Counted from the first letter of the stretch, positions 51,827 to 61,537 are shown. The stretch: DNA of 64,000 nt from Variovorax paradoxus (GCF_022009635.1 NZ_CP091716.1:6938501-7002500); one strand, 5' to 3'. Numbers and translations: made by a program. Notes: a model not told the origin generated them from the sequence alone.

Positions 51827-53608
51827 ATGCCATCGATGAATGACCCGCTTCCGCCCGAGCTGGCCGAGCGGGTGCTGCGCGAGCAGGTGGCGGCGGTCCA
51901 TGCCAATGCGCCGGCAGCCTATCTCGCGGACTTCCTCACGGCACAGGCACTGGGCATCGGGCTGTTCGTGGCCACGTGGCGATGGCAGGTCCTGCTGTGG
52001 ATGGCGCTGCACCTGGCGTTGACGCTGCGGCGCGCCTACAGGCGCTATCGGCGCAGCCCCGATGCACTGGCCCATCCCGAGTACTGGGCACGCTTCAATG
52101 CGCGCAACGTGCTGCTTCGCTCCTGCGTCTGGGGCCTGGCGCCCTGGCTGTGCGTTCCGCCGGGACGCCACCTGGGGCTTTGGGTCATGGTCATCGTGAT
52201 GATGATGGGCGGCTGCGCCGGCGGCGCGCTGTCGCTGGCGGTTCTCAAGCGCAATATTCCGCGCTTCATCGTGCCCAGCATGGCGAGCCTGACCCTGGCG
52301 TTGGCCTGGCGCGGCGACAGCACGCACCTGTTCCTGGCCACGGGATGCCTGCTGTACCTGTGCGTCATGATCATGTTCGCGCTGCAGCACCATCGGCTGT
52401 TGACCGCCTCGCTGACGATGCGTTTCGAAAAGGAGGCGCTGGCCGAGCAACTGAGCCATCAGATTGCCGCGACCCAGCGGGCCAGCGAGGAGAAGACGCG
52501 TTTTCTTGCCGCGGCGAGCCACGATCTGCGCCAGCCTCTGCACGCCATCGCCTTGTTCGGCGCCGTCATCGAGAAGAAGCTCAAGGGCAGCGACGAATGG
52601 GACCACGCGGTGCGGCTGATGGATGCGGTCGGAACGCTCGGCGATTCGCTGGATATCCTGCTGGACATCTCGCGGCTGGATGCCGGCGAGGTGGCGCCGC
52701 AGGTCCGGCCGGTGGAACTCAATCCATTGTTCCTCGCGCTCAACAATGTGTTCGTGGCGCAGGCGGCAGACCTGGATCTGCAATTGCGGCTGCGCGCCAC
52801 GCCCTGCTGGGTGCTGAGCGACCCGCAACTGCTGCAACGCCTGCTTTCCAATCTTGTGCACAACGCGCTCAAGTACACGACGCGCGGCGGCGTGGTGGTG
52901 GCGGCCCGGGCGCGCGGGCCGCTGGTGTGGATCGACGTATGCGACACCGGCATCGGCATCGCGGACGAGCACCTCGGCCGCATCTTCGACGAGTTCTATC
53001 AGATCGACAATCCGGGGCGCGATCGGACGAAGGGACTGGGCATCGGGCTGTCCATCGTGCAGCGGCTCTCGCGCCTGCTGGCGCATCCGCTGCAGGTGCG
53101 CTCGCGGCTGCATCACGGCAGCCGCTTCCGGCTGGTGCTTCCGGCTGTGACGGCCTTGGGGTCGCCGCCTCTCGCCGCACTGCCGGGCGCCCCGCTGCCG
53201 TTGCCGCGGCGCGTGCTCGTCATCGATGACGAGGCCGCGATCCGACAGGCTGTCGCCGGCCTGCTGCAGGCCCACGGCCTGAGCGTCGACGCGGTGGCGA
53301 GCGAGGCGGACGCCGAGGCCGTGCTGGCCCATGCCGCGCATGGAAGTACCCCGGTCGAAGTACTGCTGTGCGACGTACGGCTGGCCGACGGTGCCGATGG
53401 ACTGGCCGCGGCGCAGCGCCTGCGCGCGCGCTTCGGCCCCGGCCTGCAGGTCTTGCTGATCACCGGGGAAACCGCACCGCAACGACAGCGGCAGATGCGC
53501 GACTCGGGGTTGCAGGTCCTGCTCAAGCCGGTGGCCGCCGACAGGCTTCTGCAGGCCCTCGCGTCGTTGACGCGGCACGACACGCCGCACGTTCGCATGC
53601 GCGCCTGA
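51827..53608 (+). CDS. Membrane hybrid sensor histidine kinase (HisKA-HATPase-REC)
   Basis: This 593-residue protein has several N-terminal membrane helices (LGIGLFVATWRWQVLLWMAL, LGLWVMVIVMMMGGCAGGAL, FLATGCLLYLCVMIMFAL). HisKA follows with AAASHDLRQPLHAIALFG (phospho-His), then HATPase (NLVHNALKYTTRGGVVVAAR, GLGIGLSIVQRLSRLL) and a C-terminal receiver (VIDDEAAIRQAVAGLLQ, Asp in LLCDVRLADGADG, Lys in LLKPVA). This architecture matches FlcA/RpfC-like and 'SHDLRQP' kinases common in Burkholderiales. Partner of the LuxR-type regulator just upstream. The signal is unknown. Confidence 0.93.
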   Translation: MPSMNDPLPPELAERVLREQVAAVHANAPAAYLADFLTAQALGIGLFVATWRWQVLLWMALHLALTLRRAYRRYRRSPDALAHPEYWARFNARNVLLRSCVWGLAPWLCVPPGRHLGLWVMVIVMMMGGCAGGALSLAVLKRNIPRFIVPSMASLTLALAWRGDSTHLFLATGCLLYLCVMIMFALQHHRLLTASLTMRFEKEALAEQLSHQIAATQRASEEKTRFLAAASHDLRQPLHAIALFGAVIEKKLKGSDEWDHAVRLMDAVGTLGDSLDILLDISRLDAGEVAPQVRPVELNPLFLALNNVFVAQAADLDLQLRLRATPCWVLSDPQLLQRLLSNLVHNALKYTTRGGVVVAARARGPLVWIDVCDTGIGIADEHLGRIFDEFYQIDNPGRDRTKGLGIGLSIVQRLSRLLAHPLQVRSRLHHGSRFRLVLPAVTALGSPPLAALPGAPLPLPRRVLVIDDEAAIRQAVAGLLQAHGLSVDAVASEADAEAVLAHAAHGSTPVEVLLCDVRLADGADGLAAAQRLRARFGPGLQVLLITGETAPQRQRQMRDSGLQVLLKPVAADRLLQALASLTRHDTPHVRMRA

Positions 53609-53716
53609 GCATTTTTTTTGCTGCCCCGCGATGACCTTCGACACTGGATTGCAGGTGTCGCCGCCCCTACCGTGAGGCCTTCTCATTCACTCCACATGGA
53701 AAAAGGAAGGCCCATC

Positions 53717-55084
53717 ATGAACACCACTCGTACCGCTTCCCGTGCATGGCGCGCATCCGCCGCGCTGCTGCTGACGAACCTCTTGCTGGCCGCCTGCGGC
53801 GGCGGTGGTGGCGGAAGCGGCGGCTTCCCCGGCCTCGCCGCGGCCCCCGCTCCCGCGCCTGCTCCCCAGGGCACGCAGACGCCGGCGACAACGCAGGACG
53901 AAACCACCCCCGCCATCACGACGCAGCCTTCGGATACCACTATTGGCCAGGGCGTCGCTGCCGCGCTGAAGGTGCAGACCGTGCACGCCACGGCCTACCA
54001 GTGGCAGCGCAGCGCCGACGGCGGAGCCAGCTGGACCGATGTCCCCGGTGCCAATGGCGACCGCTTCATCACCGGCGCCAATCAGCTCGCCGACAGCGGC
54101 CATCAACTGCGGGTGCGAGTGACGGGCAACAACGGCAGCGTGACCAGCCGTGCCGCCACGCTCACGGTCAGGCCCTGGGTCGCCAACGTCCTCGCGACGA
54201 CAGGGGTGAGCTACAGCCATCCTTATCAGCTCCTTCTGGATGCGAGCGGCGCGAGCCTGTACGTGGCCATGGGCGGCAACGGTTCGGTCTACAAGATCGA
54301 CACGGGTACCGGCAACGGCGCGGAAGTCACGCCGGGGATGACCATGAACACGCCATATGGCCTGGCGCTGGCCGCCGACGGCACGCTGTACGTGAGCGAC
54401 CAGCATCGCATCAACAAGATCGCCGCCAACACCACGACCTACAGCACCTGGGTCGGCAGCGGCACCAGCGGGTACGCCGACAGCCCGGCCACCGCGCTGT
54501 TCAACAACCCCGCCAGCATCGCGCTGGACGGCGCAGGCAATCTCTTCGTGGCGGATACGGAAAACAAGCGCGTGCGCAAGGTCGCGGCCGACGGCACCAC
54601 CAGCACGCTCGCGGGCGACGGCACCCAGGCCTACCTCGACGGGGTGGGCACGGCCGCGCAGCTGGCGCGCCCGCAAGGCCTCGCGATCAGCAGCGATGGC
54701 GCCACGTTGTACGACACGGACACCGACAGCCCATGCCTGCGCAAGATCGATGTGGCCAGCGCCACGGTGAGCACGCTGCTGGGCGATTGCGCCAACGGCA
54801 ACGCCGGCGCCGGCGTGGTCGACGGAACGGCCGCTACGCCGGCCAAGCTCGGTTACTCCTACGGGGTGACCGTGGATGCACACGACAACGTGTTCCTCAC
54901 CCAGGCCTGGGACGGCGTGGCGCGCGTGGTCACCCCCACGGGCGAGATCAGCACGCTCAGGGACGGCAACGGCGCGGCGATCACATTCAACTTCCCGATC
55001 GGCGTGGCGGTGGCCGACGATGGCACCGTGTACGTGGGCGCATCCAACGGCAACCAGATCTTCAAACTCACGCTGGCGCCTTGA
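53717..55084 (+). CDS. NHL-repeat beta-propeller lipoprotein with Ig-like N-terminal domain
   Basis: This is a 455-residue protein. The signal peptide ends in a lipobox, LLLAAC (Cys near residue 25), and is followed by a glycine-rich linker and a Pro/Ala-rich linker. An Ig-like region (about 60-155: DTTIGQGVAAALKVQTVHAT, YQWQRSADGGASWTDVPGAN) precedes an NHL-type propeller with repeats such as SIALDGAGNLFVADTENKRV and GLAISSDGATLYDTDTD. Such proteins are surface or periplasmic scaffolds or sensors. AAAAGGAAGG lies 7-16 bases before the ATG. It may be a target of the adjacent two-component system, an inference from position. Confidence 0.85.
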   Translation: MNTTRTASRAWRASAALLLTNLLLAACGGGGGGSGGFPGLAAAPAPAPAPQGTQTPATTQDETTPAITTQPSDTTIGQGVAAALKVQTVHATAYQWQRSADGGASWTDVPGANGDRFITGANQLADSGHQLRVRVTGNNGSVTSRAATLTVRPWVANVLATTGVSYSHPYQLLLDASGASLYVAMGGNGSVYKIDTGTGNGAEVTPGMTMNTPYGLALAADGTLYVSDQHRINKIAANTTTYSTWVGSGTSGYADSPATALFNNPASIALDGAGNLFVADTENKRVRKVAADGTTSTLAGDGTQAYLDGVGTAAQLARPQGLAISSDGATLYDTDTDSPCLRKIDVASATVSTLLGDCANGNAGAGVVDGTAATPAKLGYSYGVTVDAHDNVFLTQAWDGVARVVTPTGEISTLRDGNGAAITFNFPIGVAVADDGTVYVGASNGNQIFKLTLAP

Positions 55085-55225
55085 GCTTGGAGACCTCCGG
55101 CCCGCACCGCGCGAGCCGGAGAACCGTTTCGCACTTGCTTATGCAAAAGCCTTCCTAGCCAAGCGCACACGGCAAGCGCTATGGTGCCGCCGACCTTCAC
55201 TCCAGCGCCACGACCGATCCGCCCG

Positions 55226-56902
55226 ATGTCCGCCACAGCCGAAATTTCCCACCCTGCCACTCTCGCCCCCGCACTTTCCGCCGCAACCCTGCACCAATGG
55301 CTGCAGGACGGTCTCGAGCTCGCGCTGCTCGACATCCGCGAGCATGGCCAGTACGGCGAAGGGCATCCCTTCTTCGCAGTGCATGCCGCCTACAGCCGCC
55401 TGGAGACCGAGGTGGCCCGCCTGGTGCCGCGTCGCGCCACGCGCATGGTGCTGTTCGACGACGGCGAGCAAGGCGACTTCCTTGCGCAACTGGCGGCGCG
55501 GCGCCTGGCCGCGCTGGGCTACGACCACGTGTCGGTGCTCGCCGGAGGCGCACCGGCCTGGGCGCGCGCCGGCCACACCCTCTTCAAGGGCGTGAACCTG
55601 CCCTCCAAGACCTTCGGCGAAGTCGCCGAGCATGCGTTCGATGTGCCGCACATCGGTGCCTTGGAACTGGCCGAGCGCCAGCGCAGGGGCGAGCCGCTGG
55701 TGCTGCTCGACGGCCGCACGCTGGAAGAGCATCGCAAGATGACGCTGCCCGGCGCCATTCCCGTGCCCAACGGCGAGCTGGCATTGCGCTGGCGTACGCT
55801 GGTGCCGGACGCCGCCACGCCGATCGTGGTGCATTGCGCAGGTCGCACCCGCAGCATCGTCGGCGCGCAGATCCTGCGCGACCTGGGCGTGCCAAACCCG
55901 GTGCTCGCGCTGGAAAACGGCACGCAGGGCTGGGCGCTGGCGGGCCTCGAACTGGAACGCGGCAGCGCCCGCACGCTGCCGCCGCCGCCCGATGCCGCCA
56001 AGCGCCGGGCCGCGCGAGAAGACGCAGCCTCCGCAGCCCTGCGCGCCGGCGTGCCGCTGCTCACCGCCGCCGAAGCACAGGACTGGCTCGACGACGGCAC
56101 CCGCACCACCTTCGTGTTCGACGTGCGCACGGCGGAAGAATTCGCGGCCGGCGGGCTGCAGGGCGCGCGCCATGCGCCGGGCGGCCAGTTGCTGCAGGCC
56201 ACCGACCTGCAGGTCGGTGTGCGCCATGCGCGCGTGCTGGTGCTGGACGACGACGGCGTGCGCGCCCCCGTGGTGGCGCTGTGGCTGCGCCGCCTCGGCC
56301 TGGACGCGGCGCTGGTCGAAGACGGTCTGGCCAGCGAGCTGCGCGTGCCCGTGCGCGCCCCCGTGCGGCTGCCGCCCGCGGTGGCGGACGCGGACGCCGA
56401 GGCGCTCTGCGCCTGGCGCGACGGCACCGACACGCCCCCCGCGGTGCTCGACCTGCGCCCCTCGCTCGCCTACCGGACGCGCCATGCGCGCGGCGCCGTC
56501 TGGTCGATCCGCCCGCGCGTGGTTGCCGATGCGCTGGCCGCGACCGGCAGCGATCAGCAGCACCCCTTGCTGCTGATCGCGCCCGATGAAACCGCTGCGC
56601 GCCTGGCCGCGCAGGATCTGCGCGAGGCCGGCTGGCAGCATCTCTCATGGGCCCGCGCGGAAGCGGTGGCGTCCGCCGGCTGGGCGCAGCAGGCCACGCC
56701 GGCTTCGCCATCGGACGCCGAGGCGATCGACTACCTGTTCTTCGTGCACGACCGCCACGACGGCAATCTCGACGCCGCGCGCCGTTACCTCGACTGGGAG
56801 CTGGGTCTCATCGCCCAATGCGCGCCCGAGGAGCTGGCCAGTTTCCGGCTGCCGGAAGCTGCGCACCAAAGTTCGCACGGAAAAACGCATATCGATAGTT
56901 GA
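55226..56902 (+). CDS. Multi-domain rhodanese (sulfurtransferase), 558 residues
   Basis: This is a tandem array of rhodanese-like domains. An N-terminal domain spans about 15-115 (ALLDIREHGQYGEG, VLAGGAPAWARAG). The second (about 140-250) has the catalytic loop HCAGRTRS with Cys204. The third (FVFDVRTAEEFAAGGL) has no Cys in the loop. A fourth (VLDLRPSLAYRTRH) is also without Cys. Only one active-site Cys means one catalytic and three structural domains. Rhodaneses move sulfane sulfur between thiosulfate, persulfides and acceptors. It is the first gene of a cluster with a cysteine-dioxygenase-type enzyme and a cystathionine beta-lyase-type enzyme, suggesting handling of persulfide or sulfite from cysteine breakdown. 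Confidence 0.88.
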   Translation: MSATAEISHPATLAPALSAATLHQWLQDGLELALLDIREHGQYGEGHPFFAVHAAYSRLETEVARLVPRRATRMVLFDDGEQGDFLAQLAARRLAALGYDHVSVLAGGAPAWARAGHTLFKGVNLPSKTFGEVAEHAFDVPHIGALELAERQRRGEPLVLLDGRTLEEHRKMTLPGAIPVPNGELALRWRTLVPDAATPIVVHCAGRTRSIVGAQILRDLGVPNPVLALENGTQGWALAGLELERGSARTLPPPPDAAKRRAAREDAASAALRAGVPLLTAAEAQDWLDDGTRTTFVFDVRTAEEFAAGGLQGARHAPGGQLLQATDLQVGVRHARVLVLDDDGVRAPVVALWLRRLGLDAALVEDGLASELRVPVRAPVRLPPAVADADAEALCAWRDGTDTPPAVLDLRPSLAYRTRHARGAVWSIRPRVVADALAATGSDQQHPLLLIAPDETAARLAAQDLREAGWQHLSWARAEAVASAGWAQQATPASPSDAEAIDYLFFVHDRHDGNLDAARRYLDWELGLIAQCAPEELASFRLPEAAHQSSHGKTHIDS

Positions 56903-56979
56903 AGGCGTTCGTTGCGAGGGCAGGCGCGGGCTCGGAAGATCGCCGCCTGCCTTGCTTCGCCTTTTCGGCCTCCCATTCG

Positions 56980-57828
56980 ATGACTTCCCGCTTCCGCGCC
57001 CTCTTCCCCTCCTCCCGCATCGCCATCGCATTGGCCGCGGTTCTGTGCATCGGTGCGGGCGCGGCCCATGCCGACGCCACGCTCGATCGCATCAAGCAGC
57101 GCGGCAAGGTCGCCATCGGCGTGATGGTCAATGGCGGACCTTTCGGCTCCATCGACCCGGCCACGCAGCAGCTCATTGGCTGGAACCCCGACCTGGCGCG
57201 CGACCTGGCCAAGCAGCTCGGCGCCGAGGTCGAGCTGGTGCAGGTGCAGCCGTCCAACCGTGTGCAGTTCCTGCAGTCGGGCAAGGTCGACCTGCTGATC
57301 GCCTCGATGGAATACAACGCCGACCGCGGCGAGATCCTGGGCTATGCGCCCACGCCCTTCTACCGGGTGGGCGGCACCGCGGCGGTGCTCAAGACCAGCG
57401 GCGTCGCCAAGTGGGAAGACCTGCGCGGCAAGATCGTCTGCGCCTCGCAGGGCAGCAGTTTCGTCAAGCCGCTGCAGGAGCAGTACGGCGCGCAAGTCCG
57501 CGGATTCAAGACCTCCTCCGAATCGCTGCTGGCATTGCGCGGCGGCAACTGCGTGGCGGCGGTGCACGACTCCACGCTCATCCAGCCGTTGCTGCGCAGC
57601 AGTGCCGAATGGTCCGGCTATGCGGCGCCGATCACCGACGAGATCCTGCCCGCGCCGTCCGTGGTCTGGACCCGCAAGGGCGAGGCGGACACCATCGCCG
57701 CCGTCGACAAGGCGGTGAAGCAGTGGCATCGCAGCGGCTGGCTGATCGAGACCGAGAAGCGCAACCACATCGAGCCGCCGCAGCCTCTGCTGCCTGAACT
57801 TCAAGCCAAGTTCCGCGCGGCGCCTTGA
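56980..57828 (+). CDS. Amino-acid ABC transporter substrate-binding protein (SBP_bac_3), copy 1
   Basis: This 282-residue periplasmic binding protein has a signal peptide (IAIALAAVLCIGAGAAHADA). The mature part carries polar-amino-acid SBP motifs: LDRIKQRGKVAIGVMVNGGP, GWNPDLARDLAKQLGAEVEL and SLLALRGGNCVAAVHDSTLI. It is closely related to the next gene throughout (both include ADATLDxIKQRGK and QVQPSNRVQFLQ), so the pair arose by duplication. A ribosome-binding site is not obvious. It likely feeds the same permease-ATPase set at 59980-62387. Confidence 0.9.
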   Translation: MTSRFRALFPSSRIAIALAAVLCIGAGAAHADATLDRIKQRGKVAIGVMVNGGPFGSIDPATQQLIGWNPDLARDLAKQLGAEVELVQVQPSNRVQFLQSGKVDLLIASMEYNADRGEILGYAPTPFYRVGGTAAVLKTSGVAKWEDLRGKIVCASQGSSFVKPLQEQYGAQVRGFKTSSESLLALRGGNCVAAVHDSTLIQPLLRSSAEWSGYAAPITDEILPAPSVVWTRKGEADTIAAVDKAVKQWHRSGWLIETEKRNHIEPPQPLLPELQAKFRAAP

Positions 57829-57923
57829 CCGCGCCCTGACCGCGCGCCTCGCGCCGCGGCACATCAGCCTTCGGGGAGCCCTGCAAGACGGCTGCCCGCA
57901 CTTTCCTTCCCGACTCCACACCG

Positions 57924-58748
57924 ATGACGCCACGCATCTTCCTTCCTCTGCTGCCGATGCTTTTCCTGGCGGCGGGCACCGGCGCCCACGCCGATGCCAC
58001 CCTCGACAAGATCAAGCAACGCGGCAAACTGACCGTCGGCGTCATCCTCTCGGGACCGCCCTTCGGCACCATCGACCCGGCCACGCAGAAGCCCGTGGGC
58101 TACAACGTGGAACTGGCCGAGGGCGTCGCCAAGGGACTGGGCGTGGGGCTGGAGACCGTGCAGGTGCAGCCGTCGAACCGGGTGCAGTTCCTGCAGCAGG
58201 GCAAGGTCGACATCCTCATCGCCAACATGCAGTGGACGCAGGAGCGCAGCGAAATTCTCTCGTTCGTACCCACGCCATTCGAGGAAGTGGGCGGCGCGGC
58301 CATCGCCCGCAAGGACAGCGGCCTTGCGAAATGGGAAGACCTGCGCGGCAAGCCGGTGTGCGTGTCGCAGGGCAGCAACTTCACCAAGCCGCTGGCCGAA
58401 CAGTACGGCGCACAGATCAAGGCCTTTCGCGGACAGCCCGAATCGCTGCTGGCGCTCAAGGGCGGCAACTGCGTGGCGGCCGTGCACGTGAGCCCCACGC
58501 TGCGCGAGCTGGTGACGGGCAACGCCGACTGGAAGGACTACGCCATCGTCTCACCGTCGGACCTGATTCCCTCGCCTTCCGTCATCTGGGTGCGCAAGGG
58601 CGAGGCCGACACGCAGGCGGCCATCGACCGCATCGTGCAGAACTGGCACCGCACAGGATGGCTCATCGAGGTCGAGAAGAAGAACGGCATGACGCCCACG
58701 CCGCTGCTGCATGAGCTGAAGGCGAAGTTCGCGAAGGCACCGCTGTGA
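57924..58748 (+). CDS. Amino-acid ABC transporter substrate-binding protein (SBP_bac_3), copy 2
   Basis: This 274-residue paralogue of the preceding gene has a signal peptide (LLPMLFLAAGTGAHADA) and mature part ATLDKIKQRGKLTVGVILSG. GYNVELAEGVAKGLGVGLET and LRELVTGNADWKDYAIVSPS show where the ligand side differs. Having two binding proteins lets one permease take up two related amino acids. It ends overlapping the aminotransferase start by 4 bases (GTGA), so the two are translationally coupled. Confidence 0.92.
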   Translation: MTPRIFLPLLPMLFLAAGTGAHADATLDKIKQRGKLTVGVILSGPPFGTIDPATQKPVGYNVELAEGVAKGLGVGLETVQVQPSNRVQFLQQGKVDILIANMQWTQERSEILSFVPTPFEEVGGAAIARKDSGLAKWEDLRGKPVCVSQGSNFTKPLAEQYGAQIKAFRGQPESLLALKGGNCVAAVHVSPTLRELVTGNADWKDYAIVSPSDLIPSPSVIWVRKGEADTQAAIDRIVQNWHRTGWLIEVEKKNGMTPTPLLHELKAKFAKAPL

Positions 58749-59983
58749 CGAACACCTCCGTCATCCCCGCGCTGGCGCTCTCGCAGCGCGCCTTGCGCGT
58801 CAAGCTCTCCGCCAATGCCGCCGCCAGCGCGCGGGCCGCCGCGTTGGCCGCCCAGGGGCGCGACGTGCTCACGCTGACCTCGGGCGAGCCCGACTTCGAC
58901 ACACCCGCCCACATCAAGCAGGCGGCCACCGACGCGCTCGCGCGCGGCCAGACCAAATACACGGCCACGCCCGGCACCGCCGCATTGCGCCAGGCCATCG
59001 TGGCCAAATACCGCCGCGAGAACGATCTCGACTTCACGCCCGCACAGGTCGTGGTGGCCAACGGTGCGAAGCAGATCGTGTTCCAGGCTTTCGCCGCCAC
59101 GCTCGACGCGGACGATGAAGTCATTGTTCCCGCACCCTACTGGCCTTCGTTCCCGGACATCGTTCGCGTGAACGACGGCACGCCAATCATCGTGCCGTGC
59201 GACGAGGCCAGCGGCTTCAAGCTCACGGCCGCCGCGCTGGAACGTGCGATCACGCCGCGCACGCGCTGGCTCGTCCTGAACTCGCCCGGCAATCCGAGCG
59301 GCGCCATCTACGGCCGCGACGAGCTGCAGGCACTGGCCGCCGTGCTGCGCGGCCATCCGCGCGTCGCGGTGCTGTGGGACGAGGTGTACGAGCACATCTG
59401 GTTCGGCGACGCGGCGCCTCTCCATCTGCTGCATGCCGCGCCCGAACTGCGCGATCGCACCCTGCTGGTCAACGGCGTGTCCAAGACCTACGCCATGACG
59501 GGCTGGCGCATCGGTTGGGGCGTGGGCCCCGAGCCGCTGGCGCGCGCGATGACAGTCATCCAGTCCCAGGCCACCTCGGGCGCCAATGCCATCGGGCAGG
59601 CGGCCGCGGCCGCTGCGCTGAATTCGGGCGACCAGCGTTTCGTGGGCGAGGCTCGCGCCGCTTATGCACGCCGCGCCACGCTCGTCACCCAAGCGCTGGC
59701 GGCCGTGCCCGGTCTCGAAGTGCTGCCGCCGCAAGGCGCCTTCTTCGTCTACGCAAACTGCGCCGCGCTGATCGGGCGCCTGCGGCCTGACGGCCGCGCG
59801 ATCGCAAGCGACACCGACTTCGTCGACTGGCTGCTCGAAGCCGAGGGCGTCGCGGTGGTCGATGGGCCGTCCTACGGCCTCTCGCCCTACATCCGCCTGT
59901 CGATCGCGGCCAGCGACGCGGTGCTGGCGCAAGCGGTGCAACGCATCGCAAGCGCAGTCGCTGCCCTGAAGGCAGCTGAATGA
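58745..59983 (+). CDS. PLP-dependent aminotransferase, class I (aspartate/aromatic type)
   Basis: This 412-residue fold-type I aminotransferase has Asn183 (NSPGNPSG), Asp212 and Tyr215 (WDEVYEHIWF), the PLP Lys247 (NGVSKTYAMTGWRIGW) and the C-terminal substrate-carboxylate Arg (SPYIRLSIAAS). It starts at a GTG overlapping the SBP stop. In the cluster it could deaminate cysteine sulfinate (to 3-sulfinopyruvate, which loses sulfite) or another amino acid imported by the adjacent transporter. The closest generic relatives are aspartate aminotransferases of the AspC/AAT-I-gamma type, which do act on cysteine sulfinate. Confidence 0.92.
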   Translation: MTNTSVIPALALSQRALRVKLSANAAASARAAALAAQGRDVLTLTSGEPDFDTPAHIKQAATDALARGQTKYTATPGTAALRQAIVAKYRRENDLDFTPAQVVVANGAKQIVFQAFAATLDADDEVIVPAPYWPSFPDIVRVNDGTPIIVPCDEASGFKLTAAALERAITPRTRWLVLNSPGNPSGAIYGRDELQALAAVLRGHPRVAVLWDEVYEHIWFGDAAPLHLLHAAPELRDRTLLVNGVSKTYAMTGWRIGWGVGPEPLARAMTVIQSQATSGANAIGQAAAAAALNSGDQRFVGEARAAYARRATLVTQALAAVPGLEVLPPQGAFFVYANCAALIGRLRPDGRAIASDTDFVDWLLEAEGVAVVDGPSYGLSPYIRLSIAASDAVLAQAVQRIASAVAALKAAE

Positions 59984-60726
59984 GCGACCCCGGCCTGCTC
60001 GCACAGGCGGTGGCGGCCATCAAGCCGCTGGGGCTGAACTACGCCTTCCTGCTCGACCTGGGCGAACGGCAGGCCTTCCTGCGCGGGCTGCTGGTCACGC
60101 TCGAGCTTTGCCTGCTGACCATTCCCTGCAGCCTCGCGGCAGGCGTGGCCATGGCCGCGGCACTCATCTCCGGGCACCGCTGGCTGGCACTGCCGGCGCG
60201 CGCCTTCGTCGAAGTCACGCGCAACACGCCGACGCTGGTACAGCTGTACTGCGCCTTCCTGGTGCTCAACATGCTCATCACGCGCCAGCTCGAAGGCGTG
60301 GGTGGCAACCCGCTCACACCCTTCGTGTGGGTGGTGATCGTGGTGGCGATCCACAAGGGCGCTTTCCATGCCGAGGCGCTGCGCGCGGGCATCGAGGCGG
60401 TGCCGCAGGTCACGCTGGAGGCGGCGCGCTCCCTGGGCTTCTCGCAGCGCCAGCTGCTGTGGCGCGTGGAGCTGCCGCTGGCCGTGCGCTTTGCGCTGCC
60501 CTCGCTGGTCAACAACCTGGTCGACCTGGTGAAGATGACGGCGGTGGCCTCGGCCATCGCGGTGGGCGACGTGACCTACGAGTCGATCATGATCTGGACG
60601 CAGCGCGACAACGTGCTGGAGTTGCTGCTGCTGATCCTGCTGTACTTCGGCGCGCTGACCTGGCTGGTCAGCCGTGCCGGCAGCTGGCTCGAAGCCCGCC
60701 TGAGGATGCCCGGCTATGGCCAATGA
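59980..60726 (+). CDS. Amino-acid ABC transporter permease 1
   Basis: This 248-residue HisM/GlnP-type permease has the EAA-type cytoplasmic loop (HAEALRAGIEAVPQVTLEAA, then RSLGFSQRQLLWRVELPLAV) and about five helices. It overlaps the aminotransferase by ATGA and the second permease by 11 bases, showing a compact operon. Two distinct permeases form the heterodimeric channel. Confidence 0.92.
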   Translation: MSDPGLLAQAVAAIKPLGLNYAFLLDLGERQAFLRGLLVTLELCLLTIPCSLAAGVAMAAALISGHRWLALPARAFVEVTRNTPTLVQLYCAFLVLNMLITRQLEGVGGNPLTPFVWVVIVVAIHKGAFHAEALRAGIEAVPQVTLEAARSLGFSQRQLLWRVELPLAVRFALPSLVNNLVDLVKMTAVASAIAVGDVTYESIMIWTQRDNVLELLLLILLYFGALTWLVSRAGSWLEARLRMPGYGQ

Positions 60727-61537
60727 AGCCGCAGTGAGCGCCCTTGCGGTGCGCGCCACGACATCCGCCCGGCGCTTCGATCCGCGCGAGCATCCGTGGT
60801 GGACAGCGCTCGCGGCCGTTCTCCTGGTGATCGGCATCTGGGTGGCCACGGGCACCACGCCGGTCGCGCTGGTCTTCCTGTGGCAATGGACGCCCGCGCT
60901 GCTGTGGGGCCTCTTCACCAACATCAAGATCAGCGTGCTGGCGATGGCGCTGGGCACCGTCGCCGGGCTGGTGGTGGGCGCGCTGTCGCTCTCGCCGCTG
61001 CGCTTCCTGCGCGTGGTCACGCGCTGGTACGTGCAGTTCTTCCGCAATGCGCCGGTGCTGGTGCTCATCTACTTCACGACCTATGTGTTCCCGTTCGAGC
61101 TGCACCTGGTGAAGTGGACCGTGCCCTTCCCCGACTGGATCAAGGTCGTGCTGGGGCTGGCGCTGCCCACCAGCGCGGTGGTGGCCGAGATCTTCCGCGG
61201 CGCCATCCAGTCGATTCCCAGCGCGCAGTGGGAGGCCGCGCAGTCGCTGGCCTTCCGCCGCTCGGAGATCTTCCGGCTGATCGTGCTGCCGCAGTGCCTG
61301 CGCCGCATGCTGCCACCGTGGATGAACCTGTACGCCAGCATCACCATGAGTACCGCGCTCGCGTCCCTGGTGGGCGCGCACGACGTGGTCGACACGGCGC
61401 AGATCGCCAGCAACACCGTGGCGCGCACTGACTTCACGGTGCTCGTCTATTTCACGCTGCTCGGCGTGTTCTTCGCCTACTGCTACCCGATTGCCCGCGC
61501 CACGCGCGCGCTGGAGCGCCGCCATGCCCGCCACTGA
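60716..61537 (+). CDS. Amino-acid ABC transporter permease 2
   Basis: This 273-residue permease of the same family has helices including WVATGTTPVALVFLWQW and SVLAMALGTVAGLVVGALS. The RNAPVLVLIYFTTYV and VVAEIFRGAIQSIPSAQWEA segments are typical of this family. It overlaps the upstream permease by 11 bases and the ATPase by 14. Confidence 0.92.
   Translation: MANEAAVSALAVRATTSARRFDPREHPWWTALAAVLLVIGIWVATGTTPVALVFLWQWTPALLWGLFTNIKISVLAMALGTVAGLVVGALSLSPLRFLRVVTRWYVQFFRNAPVLVLIYFTTYVFPFELHLVKWTVPFPDWIKVVLGLALPTSAVVAEIFRGAIQSIPSAQWEAAQSLAFRRSEIFRLIVLPQCLRRMLPPWMNLYASITMSTALASLVGAHDVVDTAQIASNTVARTDFTVLVYFTLLGVFFAYCYPIARATRALERRHARH

Noticed and set aside
53600..53640. Terminator after the hybrid kinase
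   Set aside because: A run of T residues is present at 53612-53619 but no adequate stem precedes it.
51797..53686. A 629-codon minus-strand frame opposite the hybrid kinase
   Set aside because: Low-complexity translation without recognisable domains; the plus strand encodes intact kinase motifs.
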